64,000 nt of DNA from Gemmatimonadetes bacterium bin94 (GTDB lineage Bacteria > Gemmatimonadota > Gemmatimonadetes > Longimicrobiales > Gaopeijiaceae), in the NCBI GenBank assembly GCA_002238865.1, contig MPNE01000015.1, positions 1-64,000 of the forward strand, written 5' to 3'. Below are positions 33,312 through 43,262 of the stretch, piece after piece (position 1 is the first letter of the stretch; every line of letters begins with the position of its first letter). The translations under genes were made by a program, and so were the position numbers. Under the pieces are notes generated by a model that was not told the DNA's origin, searched no databases, and was given only the letters and a program-made list of their open reading frames with translations.

Positions 33312-34310
33312 ATGTTGAGAAAGGGAGATCGACCACTGACCAAGCAAGCTTACCAATTCCGGCTCTCCGGCCTCAATGAGACTGAGGGTCACATCAAAGT
33401 CGACACGCTGATACGTGCCCTGAAAGCCCTGGTAAAGACTGCCGAAAATGCCACCCGTTTGGCGGCCACCGGGCGCAGTGGTGGGCGAGGGCCCAAGCCG
33501 CGCTGGCTCAGGGAGGCTCTCGACTTCACCATCACTGGATTGGAACCCGGATCCACTACTCTTGAAATAGAGGCGCCCCGGCTCGGAGACGTATCGGATC
33601 TTGACATCGCCCAGCAGGATCTTTGGGTGCAGCAACCGAGCGTCGAGGACACTTCGCTCGACTTGGGTGCGCGCGCGACAGCAGAGGTGCAGAATTCCGG
33701 AGCATCCGGGGACTACTTCGATGGCAACGTCCTGCAGGCGATTCTCGGGTTCGGAGATGCGGCGAAGACCGCAGACGTCTGTTACGAGCTGATCGCAGCG
33801 AACCGGTCTGGGACTGGTTTCGTCCTCGAAGCATCGGCCTGCCCAAGGATCAAGGAACGCCTCCACCTCATCCCTGCCCCACATGCTTTCGTAGTAAGTG
33901 GCAGACTGGACGAGATCGGGCACGGGTTGGGTCGCTTTCGACTCTTGATTGATGGAGGGTCCTTACCTGGCCGGCTCGACCGCAACCAACTAGATGTGGA
34001 GATGCTACGCCCACTCTGGGGCAAACTGGCCACCGTGCAGGGCATCGTTCACTTCAAATCCAGCGGTCAGCCGCGTCTCATCGAGGCGCGCCGGATAGAC
34101 GCACGCAGCAAGGGCGACAAGATCTTTGAAACTATGCCCCAAGCTGAGCTTGGCGGTGGAGAATCCGCCGACGTTCTGACGAAATCGGATCGGCGTCCGT
34201 CTGTGCCCATGTCCTCGCTTCGGGAGTTGCGCCGAGTAGATCCAATGGTCCTTTGGGGCGCTTGGCCCGGTGACGAGCCGATCGAGAGACTGTTGGCCGA
34301 ACTGGACTGA
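33312..34310 (+). CDS. Hypothetical protein paired with a PIN-domain gene
   Basis: 332 residues, soluble, no family I can name. The start is uncertain: ATG 33312 touches an inverted repeat and has no ribosome site, while CTG 33336 (TKQAYQFRLSG) has AAGGGAG eight bases upstream. The N-terminal half alternates strands and helices (FRLSGLNETEGHIKVDTL; LDFTITGLEPGSTTLEIEAPRL). The C-terminus reads LWGAWPGDEPIERLLAELD, reminiscent of the short tails by which VapB-like antitoxins hold PIN toxins. A PIN toxin remnant begins 12 bases downstream, so an antitoxin-like role is plausible but unproven. Confidence 0.55.
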   Translation: MLRKGDRPLTKQAYQFRLSGLNETEGHIKVDTLIRALKALVKTAENATRLAATGRSGGRGPKPRWLREALDFTITGLEPGSTTLEIEAPRLGDVSDLDIAQQDLWVQQPSVEDTSLDLGARATAEVQNSGASGDYFDGNVLQAILGFGDAAKTADVCYELIAANRSGTGFVLEASACPRIKERLHLIPAPHAFVVSGRLDEIGHGLGRFRLLIDGGSLPGRLDRNQLDVEMLRPLWGKLATVQGIVHFKSSGQPRLIEARRIDARSKGDKIFETMPQAELGGGESADVLTKSDRRPSVPMSSLRELRRVDPMVLWGAWPGDEPIERLLAELD

Positions 34311-34322
34311 TCTCCCGGCCAT

Positions 34323-34603
34323 ATGAAACGCTTCCTTCTGGATACGAACATACTGCTGGGGCTTGCCCGGGAAGCAGAATGGGCACGACGGGTCTACCTC
34401 CGATTCAATCTGGACGATTCCGATGTCATCGTCTTCACGTCGGCTGCATGGTCAGCCGTGAACATGGGAAGAACGACCTCTGGATAGCGGCTACCGCGCA
34501 CGCAAGTGGGGCGGTCCTGCTGTCGACAGATGGAGATTTCAGGCACTTGGACGAAGTGTGGTTCCAGTACGAACACGTCGACCAAGCGACCACGTCAGAC
34601 TGA
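34323..34603 (+). pseudogene. Decayed PIN-domain (VapC-like) toxin gene
   Basis: The start reads MKRFLLDTNILLGLAREAE in one frame with the first PIN Asp (LLDTN) and stops after about 54 codons. The end of a PIN domain, NDLWIAATAHASGAVLLSTD followed by FRHLD, is in a different frame and stops at 34603. The middle, including the second acidic residue and some 50-60 residues, is missing. An internal deletion with frame change explains this. PIN ribonucleases need all acidic residues, so the toxin is inactive. Confidence 0.75.
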
Positions 34604-34825
34604 AACGCGACCGTATGGTTCATCCGGGCTAATCCGGAAGGATCGTTCGATCAACGACAGCTCACCCTTCAGGGCGACGGCAACTACGACGGGGTCGCCC
34701 GGCTGATCGAGGAGCGGGGAGTCGTGCCGCCGGCACTACAGGCCGACCTCGATCGCCTGGATTCGGCGGGGATTCCGCGCGACATCATCTTCGAGCAGGG
34801 AGCGAGCGTGCTTTTCGGCAGCTAG
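34604..34825 (+). pseudogene. C-terminal gene remnant without a start
   Basis: Directly after the PIN remnant, in the same frame, 73 codons read like natural protein (ATVWFIRANPEGSF, then YDGVARLIEERGVVPPALQ, then IPRDIIFEQGASVLFGS) to a TAG at 34823-34825. There is no plausible start and no match I can name. It looks like the tail of a gene whose front was removed by the event that also broke the PIN gene. Its stop interlocks with that of the convergent outer-membrane protein gene. Confidence 0.4.
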
Positions 34826-37221
34826 AACAACACGTCCCCCAGGAAGTGCAGCCTCAGGACCACGCGGGGGCGACCATCCCTCCCTCGCGGCAACCCCTGT
34901 GCCAGGTCCAGCCGGCTCATCCCGTTCATGAAGACCACGCCGGCACCGACTGCGTAGAAGTCGTCGCCTCCGGCCGACGCCCAGTCGGCGAAGACCGAAA
35001 GCCGGAGAAAGCGCACCTGCCGCTGCAGGTCCGCCCGGCCCCTCCAGATGGCGGACGACCTCAGATTGCCCGAGTGCCCGCGGAGCCAGAGGCCGCTACC
35101 ACCCAGGCTCCACAGGTCCAGCCGTGCGGGATCGCCCCAGACCCGGGCGCCGCCACCCTCCAGTCCGGCGCTGTAGTCTCCGCCGAGCGGGATCGTCAGC
35201 GCTCCGGTCGCCCCCGCCCGAACATGGGGGTTGTCGCCCACCGTGGCCCGCACCCCCACCCATCCGCCCCCGCCGGGTGACCGGGACGTCATGCCGCCCC
35301 ACCATGGTCTGAAGCTGGCCGCCACACCTCCCCGGTTGCGTACGCCGCCGTCCCCGGCTGTGCCGTCGCCCACCAGGTCGGCGTCGCTCTCGGCGAAGAA
35401 GCGGAGCGACATCCAGGACCGTTCGCCACTGCCGGGCAGCACCCCCAGCGACGCACCCCTCGACCAATAGAAATCGGTGGAATCACCCGCGGTCAGGAGG
35501 GGTCCCGGAGACTGCCCCGACCCCCCGTCTCCGATACCCCCTCCCCTGAGCGCGCGGTAGAAGGAGAGTTGCAGCCTTCGGTTCGGCAGATCCCTGATCA
35601 GCGTCAGTTCGACGTCCGGCGCCTGGAACCGGCGGGTTGGAATCCGGACCGTGGCCACGCCCCTGCCCCAGCCGAAGTCGCGGCGCAGACGGGTGCCCGC
35701 CGACAGCCACTCCACCGGGTTGTAGCGCAGCAGCCAGAGCGTCTGGCCGGGCGGATAAAAGACCCAGGGATTCGCTGCCAGTTCCGGGTCACCACCTTCC
35801 CCGGTGCCGATCCCGGCGAGGGTGGCGGCGATTTCGGCAACCGCGTCAACGTCCAGGCCGACCGGGCGTTCCTCCCAGACATTCGGGGGCAGCAGTTCGC
35901 TCAGGGCGAGCGCGGACCGGTCGGCGGGGGTGATCGTCACCGTTTCATCCGGGTCCGCCGAGTCCACGTCGCCCGCGATGCTGTCCTCCTGCTGGCGCCA
36001 CATGTCAAACGCCTCGGCCGCCGTCGCCGGCGTGCCCGGTGCCGCCTCTGCGCCCCGTTGAAGGATGTCCTCGATCTCGATCGTCCAGTCGAAGGTCACG
36101 GGGACTACGGGCGCGGGCTGGCCGCTCGGGCCGGTATGCTCATCGGCTCCCAGGTGGCCCTCCAGGAGTACGCGCCGGGGCAGCCAGTACCGCAATTCCC
36201 ACAATGCGTAGTCGGCCACGACGGTCGTGATGTCGAACTCCATGGACGGCATCAGGTTGTTGAGCACGCCGTTGACGAAGCGGTCGAAGAGGGTGTTGCG
36301 CCGGGAAGGGCCCTCGGCGCGGCTGGAGTCGGCGGCCAGCGCGGAATCGGGAGCCGGTACGGTGTCGAGGGCCCGAACGGAATCGAGGGCCCGCGCAGTG
36401 TCTGGCACCTGCGCCGAGTCCGCAGCACCCTGGGCGTCGACGGCATCCGCCGGGCCCAGATCCAGATTGACCAAGGGCGCCCACCGCCCACCCCGCCTCA
36501 ACTGCCAGGAGATCTCCCGGTTTGCCGGCTTGGGGAGCCGGTAGGCGCCGCGGACCAGCGCCATCGACTCGGGCTCGATCCACATCATCGCCGAGACGAG
36601 ACGGATACTGCGAACCCGCGGGATCACGGTCACGACGACCGCGCTGATCGTGCGGCCCCCACCCGGCTGAACCGAAATGGTGTCGCCCGAGCGAAACTGG
36701 TAGTGGCGTTCCGAGTCCGGCGCCAGGGGACTCAGGATCAGCCGGCGGGGCTCATCCGAACTCGCGTCTGCCCCGCCCGTGCCGAACGCAAAGGGGTCGG
36801 CGCGGGGATCGGCGGCAAAGCGCTCGATTTGCAGTCCCGAGAAGAAGTCCGGCGGATCGCCAGGGCCATGTCCGGGATCGCGGAGGCGGCTCCCCAGGAT
36901 GTGCGCGACATCGGGCTCGTCGCGCGACCACCTGACCCGGGTGACCCGCTCGCCGTGCATCCATGGCCGATCGCGCTGCAGGGCAGGCGCGTCCATGCCC
37001 ACCCGTTCGCGAATCAGGGCCGTGTAGGCGTCGATCCCCAGCCGGGCGGTGTCGCGGGCAGCCTTCACACCGAGTACGAGATGGCGGGCGGTCTCGTCGA
37101 GGTACGCGTCCAGCGCGGGGGCGGTGGCGAGGGTGCCGGCCGGAATCGAATCGGGGGTCTGTGCGGAGGCCGTGCCGTGAAGGGTGGCGGCGCACAGAAG
37201 GGCCAATCGAACGGGCAGCAA
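34822..37221 (-). CDS. Large outer-membrane beta-barrel protein of unknown function
   Basis: About 799 residues from a TTG at 37221 that begins a good signal peptide (LPVRLALLCAATLHGTASAQ). The frame is open further upstream but without protein character, and no ribosome site helps, so the start is tentative. After a periplasmic domain there is a low-complexity Ala/Asp/Ser stretch (about residues 270-310, repeats of ALDS and APDS). The C-terminal 400 residues show alternating beta strands with aromatic girdles, ending LRLHFLGDVLF with a terminal Phe as BAM substrates have. I recognise no enzyme or transport motif. Confidence 0.65.
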   Translation of the reverse strand: MLPVRLALLCAATLHGTASAQTPDSIPAGTLATAPALDAYLDETARHLVLGVKAARDTARLGIDAYTALIRERVGMDAPALQRDRPWMHGERVTRVRWSRDEPDVAHILGSRLRDPGHGPGDPPDFFSGLQIERFAADPRADPFAFGTGGADASSDEPRRLILSPLAPDSERHYQFRSGDTISVQPGGGRTISAVVVTVIPRVRSIRLVSAMMWIEPESMALVRGAYRLPKPANREISWQLRRGGRWAPLVNLDLGPADAVDAQGAADSAQVPDTARALDSVRALDTVPAPDSALAADSSRAEGPSRRNTLFDRFVNGVLNNLMPSMEFDITTVVADYALWELRYWLPRRVLLEGHLGADEHTGPSGQPAPVVPVTFDWTIEIEDILQRGAEAAPGTPATAAEAFDMWRQQEDSIAGDVDSADPDETVTITPADRSALALSELLPPNVWEERPVGLDVDAVAEIAATLAGIGTGEGGDPELAANPWVFYPPGQTLWLLRYNPVEWLSAGTRLRRDFGWGRGVATVRIPTRRFQAPDVELTLIRDLPNRRLQLSFYRALRGGGIGDGGSGQSPGPLLTAGDSTDFYWSRGASLGVLPGSGERSWMSLRFFAESDADLVGDGTAGDGGVRNRGGVAASFRPWWGGMTSRSPGGGGWVGVRATVGDNPHVRAGATGALTIPLGGDYSAGLEGGGARVWGDPARLDLWSLGGSGLWLRGHSGNLRSSAIWRGRADLQRQVRFLRLSVFADWASAGGDDFYAVGAGVVFMNGMSRLDLAQGLPRGRDGRPRVVLRLHFLGDVLF

Positions 37222-37579
37222 CGCAGGATGTTTTAAGCCGGCCGGACTGCAACGTCGATCGACTGGAGCGGGGATTTCGGCCACGTGCCCTTGGAAAGGG
37301 TGAACTGGAGCAGGCGGAGCTTCCACCCAATCGCAAGAAGCGCACCGTTCGTTGCGGCCCCACCCGCCCCATCCAGGTTCCTGGCGCCTCCAGGCTGCTC
37401 CCGCCACGCTGTCCTCCCGGGTGGACGGGGTGTCCTGCCGGTCGGACGGCGGCGGTCTCTGGCGATCGGGGCCCGCGGGTCCACGCGTGTAGATGGCCAC
37501 TCCCCTCGACCGCCGCGCGGCCGGTTGGTGCATCCCCTGAGTCGGTGTCAGCTTGACAGGGGCCTCGCCCCACCGTCAA

Positions 37580-37909
37580 ATGCCAACCATGGCACTGTAC
37601 GGAATCTACGGGAGTCACGCGCCGGAAGTCTGTCCGATCTACGTTCCCGACAACGCCAGGGTCTTCGTGTCCATCGCCGAGACCGATCCGGCGCAACTCG
37701 CCGAACGGTACGGCATTCAGCGCATCGAGGCGCAGTATCACTCGGCGCTGGAACACACGTTCCTGTGGATCGTTGAAGCCGAGGACCCCTATCGGATCGA
37801 GGCGTTCAGCGTCGATACCGGCCTTGCATCGTTCAACAACCTCAAGATCGTGCCCCTGCACACCTTCGCGGCAACCGTCGAGCGCTTGAAGGAATCACAC
37901 GAACTGTGA
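37580..37909 (+). CDS. Small ferredoxin-fold-like protein, perhaps DUF3303-like
   Basis: 109 residues from ATG 37580 (a second ATG is three codons later). There is no clear ribosome site. The sequence ALYGIYGSHAPEVCPIYVP, FLWIVEAEDPYRIEAFSVDTGLASFNNLKIVPLHTF has the beta-alpha-beta pattern of dimeric ferredoxin-like proteins. No signal peptide. Its stop overlaps the GTG of the SulP gene, so it probably serves or regulates that transporter. A TTGACA sits 31 bases upstream but no matching -10 box is visible. Confidence 0.6.
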   Translation: MPTMALYGIYGSHAPEVCPIYVPDNARVFVSIAETDPAQLAERYGIQRIEAQYHSALEHTFLWIVEAEDPYRIEAFSVDTGLASFNNLKIVPLHTFAATVERLKESHEL

Positions 37910-39537
37910 AGTTGAACGGAAGGGACTACACGGCCGACACCTTCCGGGGAGACCTCTTCGGGGGCCTCACATCCGCGGTCGTGGCGCTCCCGGTGGCGCT
38001 GGCCTTCGGCGTGGCATCGGGGATGGGCGCGGCCGCGGGCCTGTACAGCGTGATCGCAGTAGGCTTCTTCGCGTCCGTTTTCGGTGGAACACGGTCCCAG
38101 ATCTCCGGCCCCACGGGGCCGATGACGATCGCCATGGCGGTCATCATCACGACCCACGCGTCCACGCTCCCCGAAGCGCTGACGGTGGTCATCATGGGCG
38201 GCCTGCTGCAAATCCTTCTGGGTCTGTTGCGGGTGGGCCGCTTCGTCGAATACACGCCGTACGTCGTAATCTCCGGGTTCATGTCGGGCGTCGGCATCAT
38301 CATCATCCTGATTCAGGTGCTGCCCTTCCTCGGAGCTGCACCCGTTCCTGGCGGCCCGATGGGGGCGTTGCAAGCGCTGCCCGCCGCCGTGGCCGACGTC
38401 AACCTCGGCGCGCTTGTCCTGGGGATCGTGGCACTGTCCGTCGGCGCCCTTTGGCCTCGCCGGCTGACAACCTATCTGCCCGGTCTTCTCGTTGCGCTGG
38501 TCACCGGCACCCTGCTCGGAGTGCTCTGGCTCACCGATGTCCCCGTGATCGGACCGGTGCCGTCCGGCCTGCCGGGGATCCAGCTGGAACTCCCGACGCC
38601 AGGCTTCCTGCTGAGGGCCGTGGAGCCCGCGATCATCCTGGCCCTGCTCGGGTCGGTTGACAGCCTGCTCACGTCGCTGGTTGCGGATTCGCTGACCGGC
38701 ACGCGCCACAAGCCGAACAAGGAACTTATCGGCCAGGGCATCGGCAACATCGTCGCGGGGATGTTCGGCGGCCTGCCCGGAGCGGGGGCCACCATGGGCA
38801 CCGTCACGAACATCCACGCCGGTGGAACGACGCAGGTGTCGGGCGCACTGCGCGCCTTGATGGTCCTGGCGCTGCTGCTGGGCCTCGGGCAATTGGTCGA
38901 GCCGATCCCCCAGGCCGTGCTGGCAGGGATTCTGATGAAGGTCGGCTGGGACATCATCGACTGGCCTCTCCTCACACGAGTCCACCGCATTCGGCGTGAA
39001 CACCTCTTCGTCATGGTGATGACGCTGGGCCTGACGGTATTCGTCGACCTGGTGACCGCCGTGGCCATCGGGTTGATCGCGGCGGGGATGGTCCACGCCC
39101 AGCAGCTGGGGCGTGTGGAGATGGACAGCGTCGTCTCCGTGCCGCTGCTGGACCACGTTGTGTTCGAGGGGCTGGCGGATCCGACCGCGGTTGATCAATA
39201 CGCGGCCCGGGTCGGCCTCGTGCGGCTCAAGGGGAGCTTCACGGTCGCGTCGTCCCAGAAGCTGTACGGGGTCATCGGCGGGGACATCAAGGACCACGAC
39301 ATCGTGATCTTCGACTTTTCGGGGGCGACCTACATCGACGACAGTGCGGCCATGTCCATCAACCGGCTCATCACAACCGCACACGAGGAGGACACTCAGT
39401 GCATCGTGATGGGGCTCTCGGGCGCAGCGGCGGAGACCCTGCAGACGCTCGACGTTCTGCGGGACGTGCCGGACGCGCTGGTGGTGAAGGGCAAGAACGA
39501 GGCGCGCGAGGCGGCGGTCAGGCTGCTGGAGAAGTGA
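37906..39537 (+). CDS. SulP-family anion transporter with STAS domain
   Basis: 543 residues beginning at GTG 37906 in GTGA overlap with the small upstream gene. Hydrophobic helices cover residues 20-400, with the family motifs GLTSAVVALPVALAFGVASG, GPTGPMTIA and SVDSLLTSLVADSLTGTRHK. The C-terminal STAS domain (about 430-540) includes IVIFDFSGATYIDDSAAM, where the Ser of DDSAA sits at the regulatory position. Members carry sulfate, bicarbonate or other anions with Na+ or H+. Nothing in the neighbourhood names the substrate. Confidence 0.9.
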   Translation: MKLNGRDYTADTFRGDLFGGLTSAVVALPVALAFGVASGMGAAAGLYSVIAVGFFASVFGGTRSQISGPTGPMTIAMAVIITTHASTLPEALTVVIMGGLLQILLGLLRVGRFVEYTPYVVISGFMSGVGIIIILIQVLPFLGAAPVPGGPMGALQALPAAVADVNLGALVLGIVALSVGALWPRRLTTYLPGLLVALVTGTLLGVLWLTDVPVIGPVPSGLPGIQLELPTPGFLLRAVEPAIILALLGSVDSLLTSLVADSLTGTRHKPNKELIGQGIGNIVAGMFGGLPGAGATMGTVTNIHAGGTTQVSGALRALMVLALLLGLGQLVEPIPQAVLAGILMKVGWDIIDWPLLTRVHRIRREHLFVMVMTLGLTVFVDLVTAVAIGLIAAGMVHAQQLGRVEMDSVVSVPLLDHVVFEGLADPTAVDQYAARVGLVRLKGSFTVASSQKLYGVIGGDIKDHDIVIFDFSGATYIDDSAAMSINRLITTAHEEDTQCIVMGLSGAAAETLQTLDVLRDVPDALVVKGKNEAREAAVRLLEK

Positions 39538-39544
39538 GATCACC

Positions 39545-41920
39545 ATGATGCCGGCCACGGCGACCCACCTCCCGCTGCTCCTCCCCCTGGTCCTCGCTGC
39601 GACGCAGCAGCCCCAGCCCGACGACCCGCCCGGAGCGCTTCCCTATGACCTGGCGTTCGGAATGGCCTCCTTCGTCTGGGATACCGAATTCTCGGTCTCG
39701 GCGGACGGTCGCTTCGTCGCCTACGATGTCCGCACACCGCCCGCGGATACGGAGCTGAACCTCGACGAGAGATACCAGCCGAACGGGACGCCCAGCTCGG
39801 CAGTCGGGACCAGGGTCCATTACACGGAGTTGTCCACGCGGCAAACCGTCGATGTCTGCCCCGGAGGCGCGTGCTGGCGGCCGGTGTGGTCGCCGGACGG
39901 GCGGTCGATCGCCTTCTTCTCGGACGCCGGCGGGGTTCCGCAGCTCTGGCTTCACGACATCGCCACTGGAGCGTCGCGCATGCTCTCCGACGAAGCCATC
40001 AAGCCGAAACTCTGGCACGGAGACGAGCCGCGCTGGAGCCCGGACGGCTCGACGCTCTACGCCGGATTCGCTCCCGAGGGCAAGTTCAGCAACCCCGCAC
40101 GGCCCGCCGAGGTTCGCGCGGAGAACCCGGCCGGTGTCGTTGTCCTCCGCAGCGGAAGCGAGGCGGTGGCGGCCCCGGACGACGGACCGCCGCCCACACC
40201 GATGACGGATCACTACGCCCGCGAACATCTCGTCACCGTCAAGGCGGTGGACGTTCGCACCGGGCGGACGCGGGTCCTCGTGCCCCAGGACGCCGGGATT
40301 CCCGCAGGGACCATCCGCCGCTCTGCGTCGGGTACGTGGCTCGGGTACCTCTCGACCTTCAGACCCGAGAGCGACACGACGCAGTCCAGCGTCATGGACG
40401 TGGCAGCGGTCCCGGCAGGCGGCGGCGACCCGGTTGTCGTCGTCAGGGGTACGCCGCTCACCCGGTACGACTACTTCGGCGGCTCCTACGCCTGGCACCC
40501 CTCGGACGACCGGCTGATGTACCTCGACGGGAATCGGATGCACCTCCTCGACCTGCGCTCGGGAACGGCGTCCGCCCCGCAAGCGCTGGCGCCCGAACTG
40601 GGGGATGTCGCACCGACCGTCTTCGCCTTCACCCGCGATGGCCGGTCCGCGGCTTTTGGCGTGGACGTGTTCGACGACCAGGGATACGGCGACCCGCGCC
40701 CCCGTGGCATCGCCCTCGTCCCCCTGGACGGCGGCCCGCCGACGACCATCGCCATCGACGACGAGCGCTGGACCTGGGATCGCGTCCTCAAGGCGGACGA
40801 GCGAACCCTCTGGCAGCCCGACAGCTCGTCGGTCTCGGTCCTCCTCACCGAGCGCTCGACCGGGGAGAAGGCGGTCGTTCGCTACGATCCCGCCACCGGC
40901 GAGAGCCGGGTCCTGTGGAAGGCGCGCGCAAAGCTCCTCAACCTCACGTCGGGCGGCAGTCACGACTTCATGGTCGGCCAGTACGAGGACATGCGGACAC
41001 CCGCCAACCTCTACCGTTTCGACGCGGACTTCGGGTCACGGGAGCGGATCTCGCACATCGATCCCCGGCTGGACGGCGTAGCGGTCGGGACTGCGGAGAC
41101 CTTCGAGACGACGGTCCCGCTCCACGATGGCACGCTGGCCACCGTGAAGACTGCCGTGCTCCTGCCCGCGGGGGCCAGGCGGGGCGACCGGCTGCCGGCG
41201 ATCGTCACCATGTACCCGGGCAGCGACGTTACCCGCCGCGCCGCGGACTTCGGCGGCGGCAGCGTGTTCACCGTCCCCAACCTGGTCTTCACGAGCCGCG
41301 GATTCGCGGTGATTCTGTGCGACCTGACCCTCGGCCCGAATGAAGAAGCGGGCAATCCCATCCGCGACATGGTCGACGTCCTTCTGCCGCAGGTGTACCG
41401 CGCGGCCGAACTGGGGTACGTGGACATCAACCGCCTCGGGATCACCGGGCAGTCCTATGGCGGCTACGGCACCGGCTCGATCATCACCCGCACCAACATC
41501 TTCCGCGCCGCCGTCCCCATTTCCGGGATCTACGACCTCTTCGGCAACTACGGGCGCATCGACATCGACGGGGGCGGGTTCTTCCTGGCTTGGAGCGAGG
41601 GCGGGCAGGCGCGGATGGGAACTCACCCGTGGGCGAACGTGCGCCGCTACCTCGACAACTCGCCGTACTACAACGCGGACAAGATCTCCACGCCGGTGCT
41701 GATCGTGCACGGGACCGCGGACATGGCGTATCACGACGCCGGGAAGCTGTTCACGGCACTCCGCCGGCTCGGAAAACCGGCTCAGCTGGCATCGTACCAG
41801 GACCAGGGGCACGTAATCTCGTCGTGGAAGCGCGGCAGCGCGGTCGACGCGGCCCGCCGGATGGTGGAGTTCTACCGAAGGCTGCTGGAGGAGCCGGTTT
41901 CCGGGCCCGTCAGCCCGTAA
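39545..41920 (+). CDS. Secreted S9-family (prolyl oligopeptidase-like) peptidase
   Basis: 791 residues with a signal peptide ending before QQPQPDDPPG. An N-terminal beta-propeller (about 30-520) has WD40-like TolB strands such as WRPVWSPDGRSIAFFSD and RWSPDGSTLYAG. The C-terminal alpha/beta hydrolase carries GQSYGGYG with Ser637, Asp726 in HGTADMAYH and His756 in DQGHVI. It cleaves short peptides in the periplasm or outside. It starts seven bases after the SulP gene and converges on the NTT-like carrier gene, with which it overlaps by 11 bases. Confidence 0.88.
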   Translation: MMPATATHLPLLLPLVLAATQQPQPDDPPGALPYDLAFGMASFVWDTEFSVSADGRFVAYDVRTPPADTELNLDERYQPNGTPSSAVGTRVHYTELSTRQTVDVCPGGACWRPVWSPDGRSIAFFSDAGGVPQLWLHDIATGASRMLSDEAIKPKLWHGDEPRWSPDGSTLYAGFAPEGKFSNPARPAEVRAENPAGVVVLRSGSEAVAAPDDGPPPTPMTDHYAREHLVTVKAVDVRTGRTRVLVPQDAGIPAGTIRRSASGTWLGYLSTFRPESDTTQSSVMDVAAVPAGGGDPVVVVRGTPLTRYDYFGGSYAWHPSDDRLMYLDGNRMHLLDLRSGTASAPQALAPELGDVAPTVFAFTRDGRSAAFGVDVFDDQGYGDPRPRGIALVPLDGGPPTTIAIDDERWTWDRVLKADERTLWQPDSSSVSVLLTERSTGEKAVVRYDPATGESRVLWKARAKLLNLTSGGSHDFMVGQYEDMRTPANLYRFDADFGSRERISHIDPRLDGVAVGTAETFETTVPLHDGTLATVKTAVLLPAGARRGDRLPAIVTMYPGSDVTRRAADFGGGSVFTVPNLVFTSRGFAVILCDLTLGPNEEAGNPIRDMVDVLLPQVYRAAELGYVDINRLGITGQSYGGYGTGSIITRTNIFRAAVPISGIYDLFGNYGRIDIDGGGFFLAWSEGGQARMGTHPWANVRRYLDNSPYYNADKISTPVLIVHGTADMAYHDAGKLFTALRRLGKPAQLASYQDQGHVISSWKRGSAVDAARRMVEFYRRLLEEPVSGPVSP

Positions 41921-43262
41921 CCTTCCGCGCCTGCGCCCTCCCAAGCCCGATCGACAGCGCAATCCACATGGCCGCCAGGGGCCCGGTCGAGACAGCCACC
42001 CACACCAGTGTCAGCCCCAGCACCGCGAAGAGGCCGTCGATCCCCGCTCCAGCCAGATCGCCGCCACGGTACAGGAACACATCGACCACCGGCTTCGCCT
42101 TGTACTTCTCGGACGGCGTCACGACGCTGAAGAGCGTCTCCCGGGAGGGCCGCGAAATGGCGTAGCGGGTCGCGCGGTGCACGGCCTGGAAGATCATCAT
42201 GACCCCGTACACCGGCCACACCGCGAGCACCGCGAAACCGGCCAGCGTCACCAGCGGCAGGATCGCCAGCGTCCATCCCACGCCCAGCTTCCGGATCACA
42301 TGCGTGGTGATGAAGATCTGGGTGATCAGCGTCGCAATCTGCGCCACGTTGTCGAACTGGGCGAAGTTGCCGAGCAGCTGGCTGAAGGTGTCCGAGTCGC
42401 TCAGGATGATGTTCGCCTGCGTGAAGTAGATCAGGGTGTTGGACACGGCCATGAACACCACCCAAAGGCCGACCCCGAGCAGATACGGGGAGGTTGCCAC
42501 CGCACGTACGCCGTCCCAGAAGGTGCCCCCGATCGCGCCGCCCGCGTCCCCGCTCTGCCCGTCCCCGTCCCCTTCGCCGGCGGCCGCTGCCCCGACCGCA
42601 CTCAGTCGCGACGCGTCCGACCGCACCGCCATTCGGTCCAGTATCAGCATGACGGCAATGGCCACCGCGAAGAAGGCGGCGCCCATCAGCATGAGGCCCG
42701 CGGGCAGATAGGGGCTCTCGGTCCGGCCACTGATGACGTTGGTCGCCCAGCTTCCGCATATCGCGCCCAGCGTGCCCCCGATTCCCACGAACGCGAACAT
42801 CCGCTTGCCCTGGTCGACGTCGAAGATGTCCACCATGAACGCCCAGAACACGCTGGTCGTGAACAGGTTGATGACGGTCAGCCAGATGTAGAAGGAGTAG
42901 CCCACGCCCCGGGACCGCGCGGTCTGGGCATCGGTGCCGATGAGCCCGCCTCCCGACCTGACGTCCTGGATGATGAGGGCCGCGAACCCGATCAGGCACA
43001 CGATCACGAAGAGGTACGCCACCGGGATGAAGCGGCGCCGGTTCGTGCGCGCCACCACGCCGCCAAAGGCGAGGACCGCGGCGAGCGACGCGAAGCAGTT
43101 GATCGCGAAGAGCCAGCGCAGCTCGTCCATGCCGCGCGCGACCCCCATGGCTTCGCGCACCGGGCGAAGGAAGAAGTAACCGCAGAGGATGACGAAGAAG
43201 AAGAGCGCCGACATCGCGGCCAGAGCGAATTCGCCGCGCTTCATGTTGACGAGCCTGTTCAC
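41910..43262 (-). CDS. NTT/MFS-like carrier (copy A)
   Basis: 450 residues from GTG 43262 (NRLVNMKRGEFALAAM); ATG 43244 is the alternative. Twelve hydrophobic helices are likely, with a charged break around residues 200-240. Features shared with nucleotide-transporter-like MFS proteins are FFLRPVREAMGVARG at helix 1-2, VFWAFMVDIFDVDQGKRMFAFVGIGGTLGAICGSW, and SRETLFSVVTPSEKYKAKPVVDVFLYRGGD, which has the KYKAK lysine motif. The substrate is not predictable; free-living bacteria keep such carriers for uses other than ATP import. A paralogue lies divergently 261 bases away. Confidence 0.75.
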   Translation of the reverse strand: MNRLVNMKRGEFALAAMSALFFFVILCGYFFLRPVREAMGVARGMDELRWLFAINCFASLAAVLAFGGVVARTNRRRFIPVAYLFVIVCLIGFAALIIQDVRSGGGLIGTDAQTARSRGVGYSFYIWLTVINLFTTSVFWAFMVDIFDVDQGKRMFAFVGIGGTLGAICGSWATNVISGRTESPYLPAGLMLMGAAFFAVAIAVMLILDRMAVRSDASRLSAVGAAAAGEGDGDGQSGDAGGAIGGTFWDGVRAVATSPYLLGVGLWVVFMAVSNTLIYFTQANIILSDSDTFSQLLGNFAQFDNVAQIATLITQIFITTHVIRKLGVGWTLAILPLVTLAGFAVLAVWPVYGVMMIFQAVHRATRYAISRPSRETLFSVVTPSEKYKAKPVVDVFLYRGGDLAGAGIDGLFAVLGLTLVWVAVSTGPLAAMWIALSIGLGRAQARKVTG

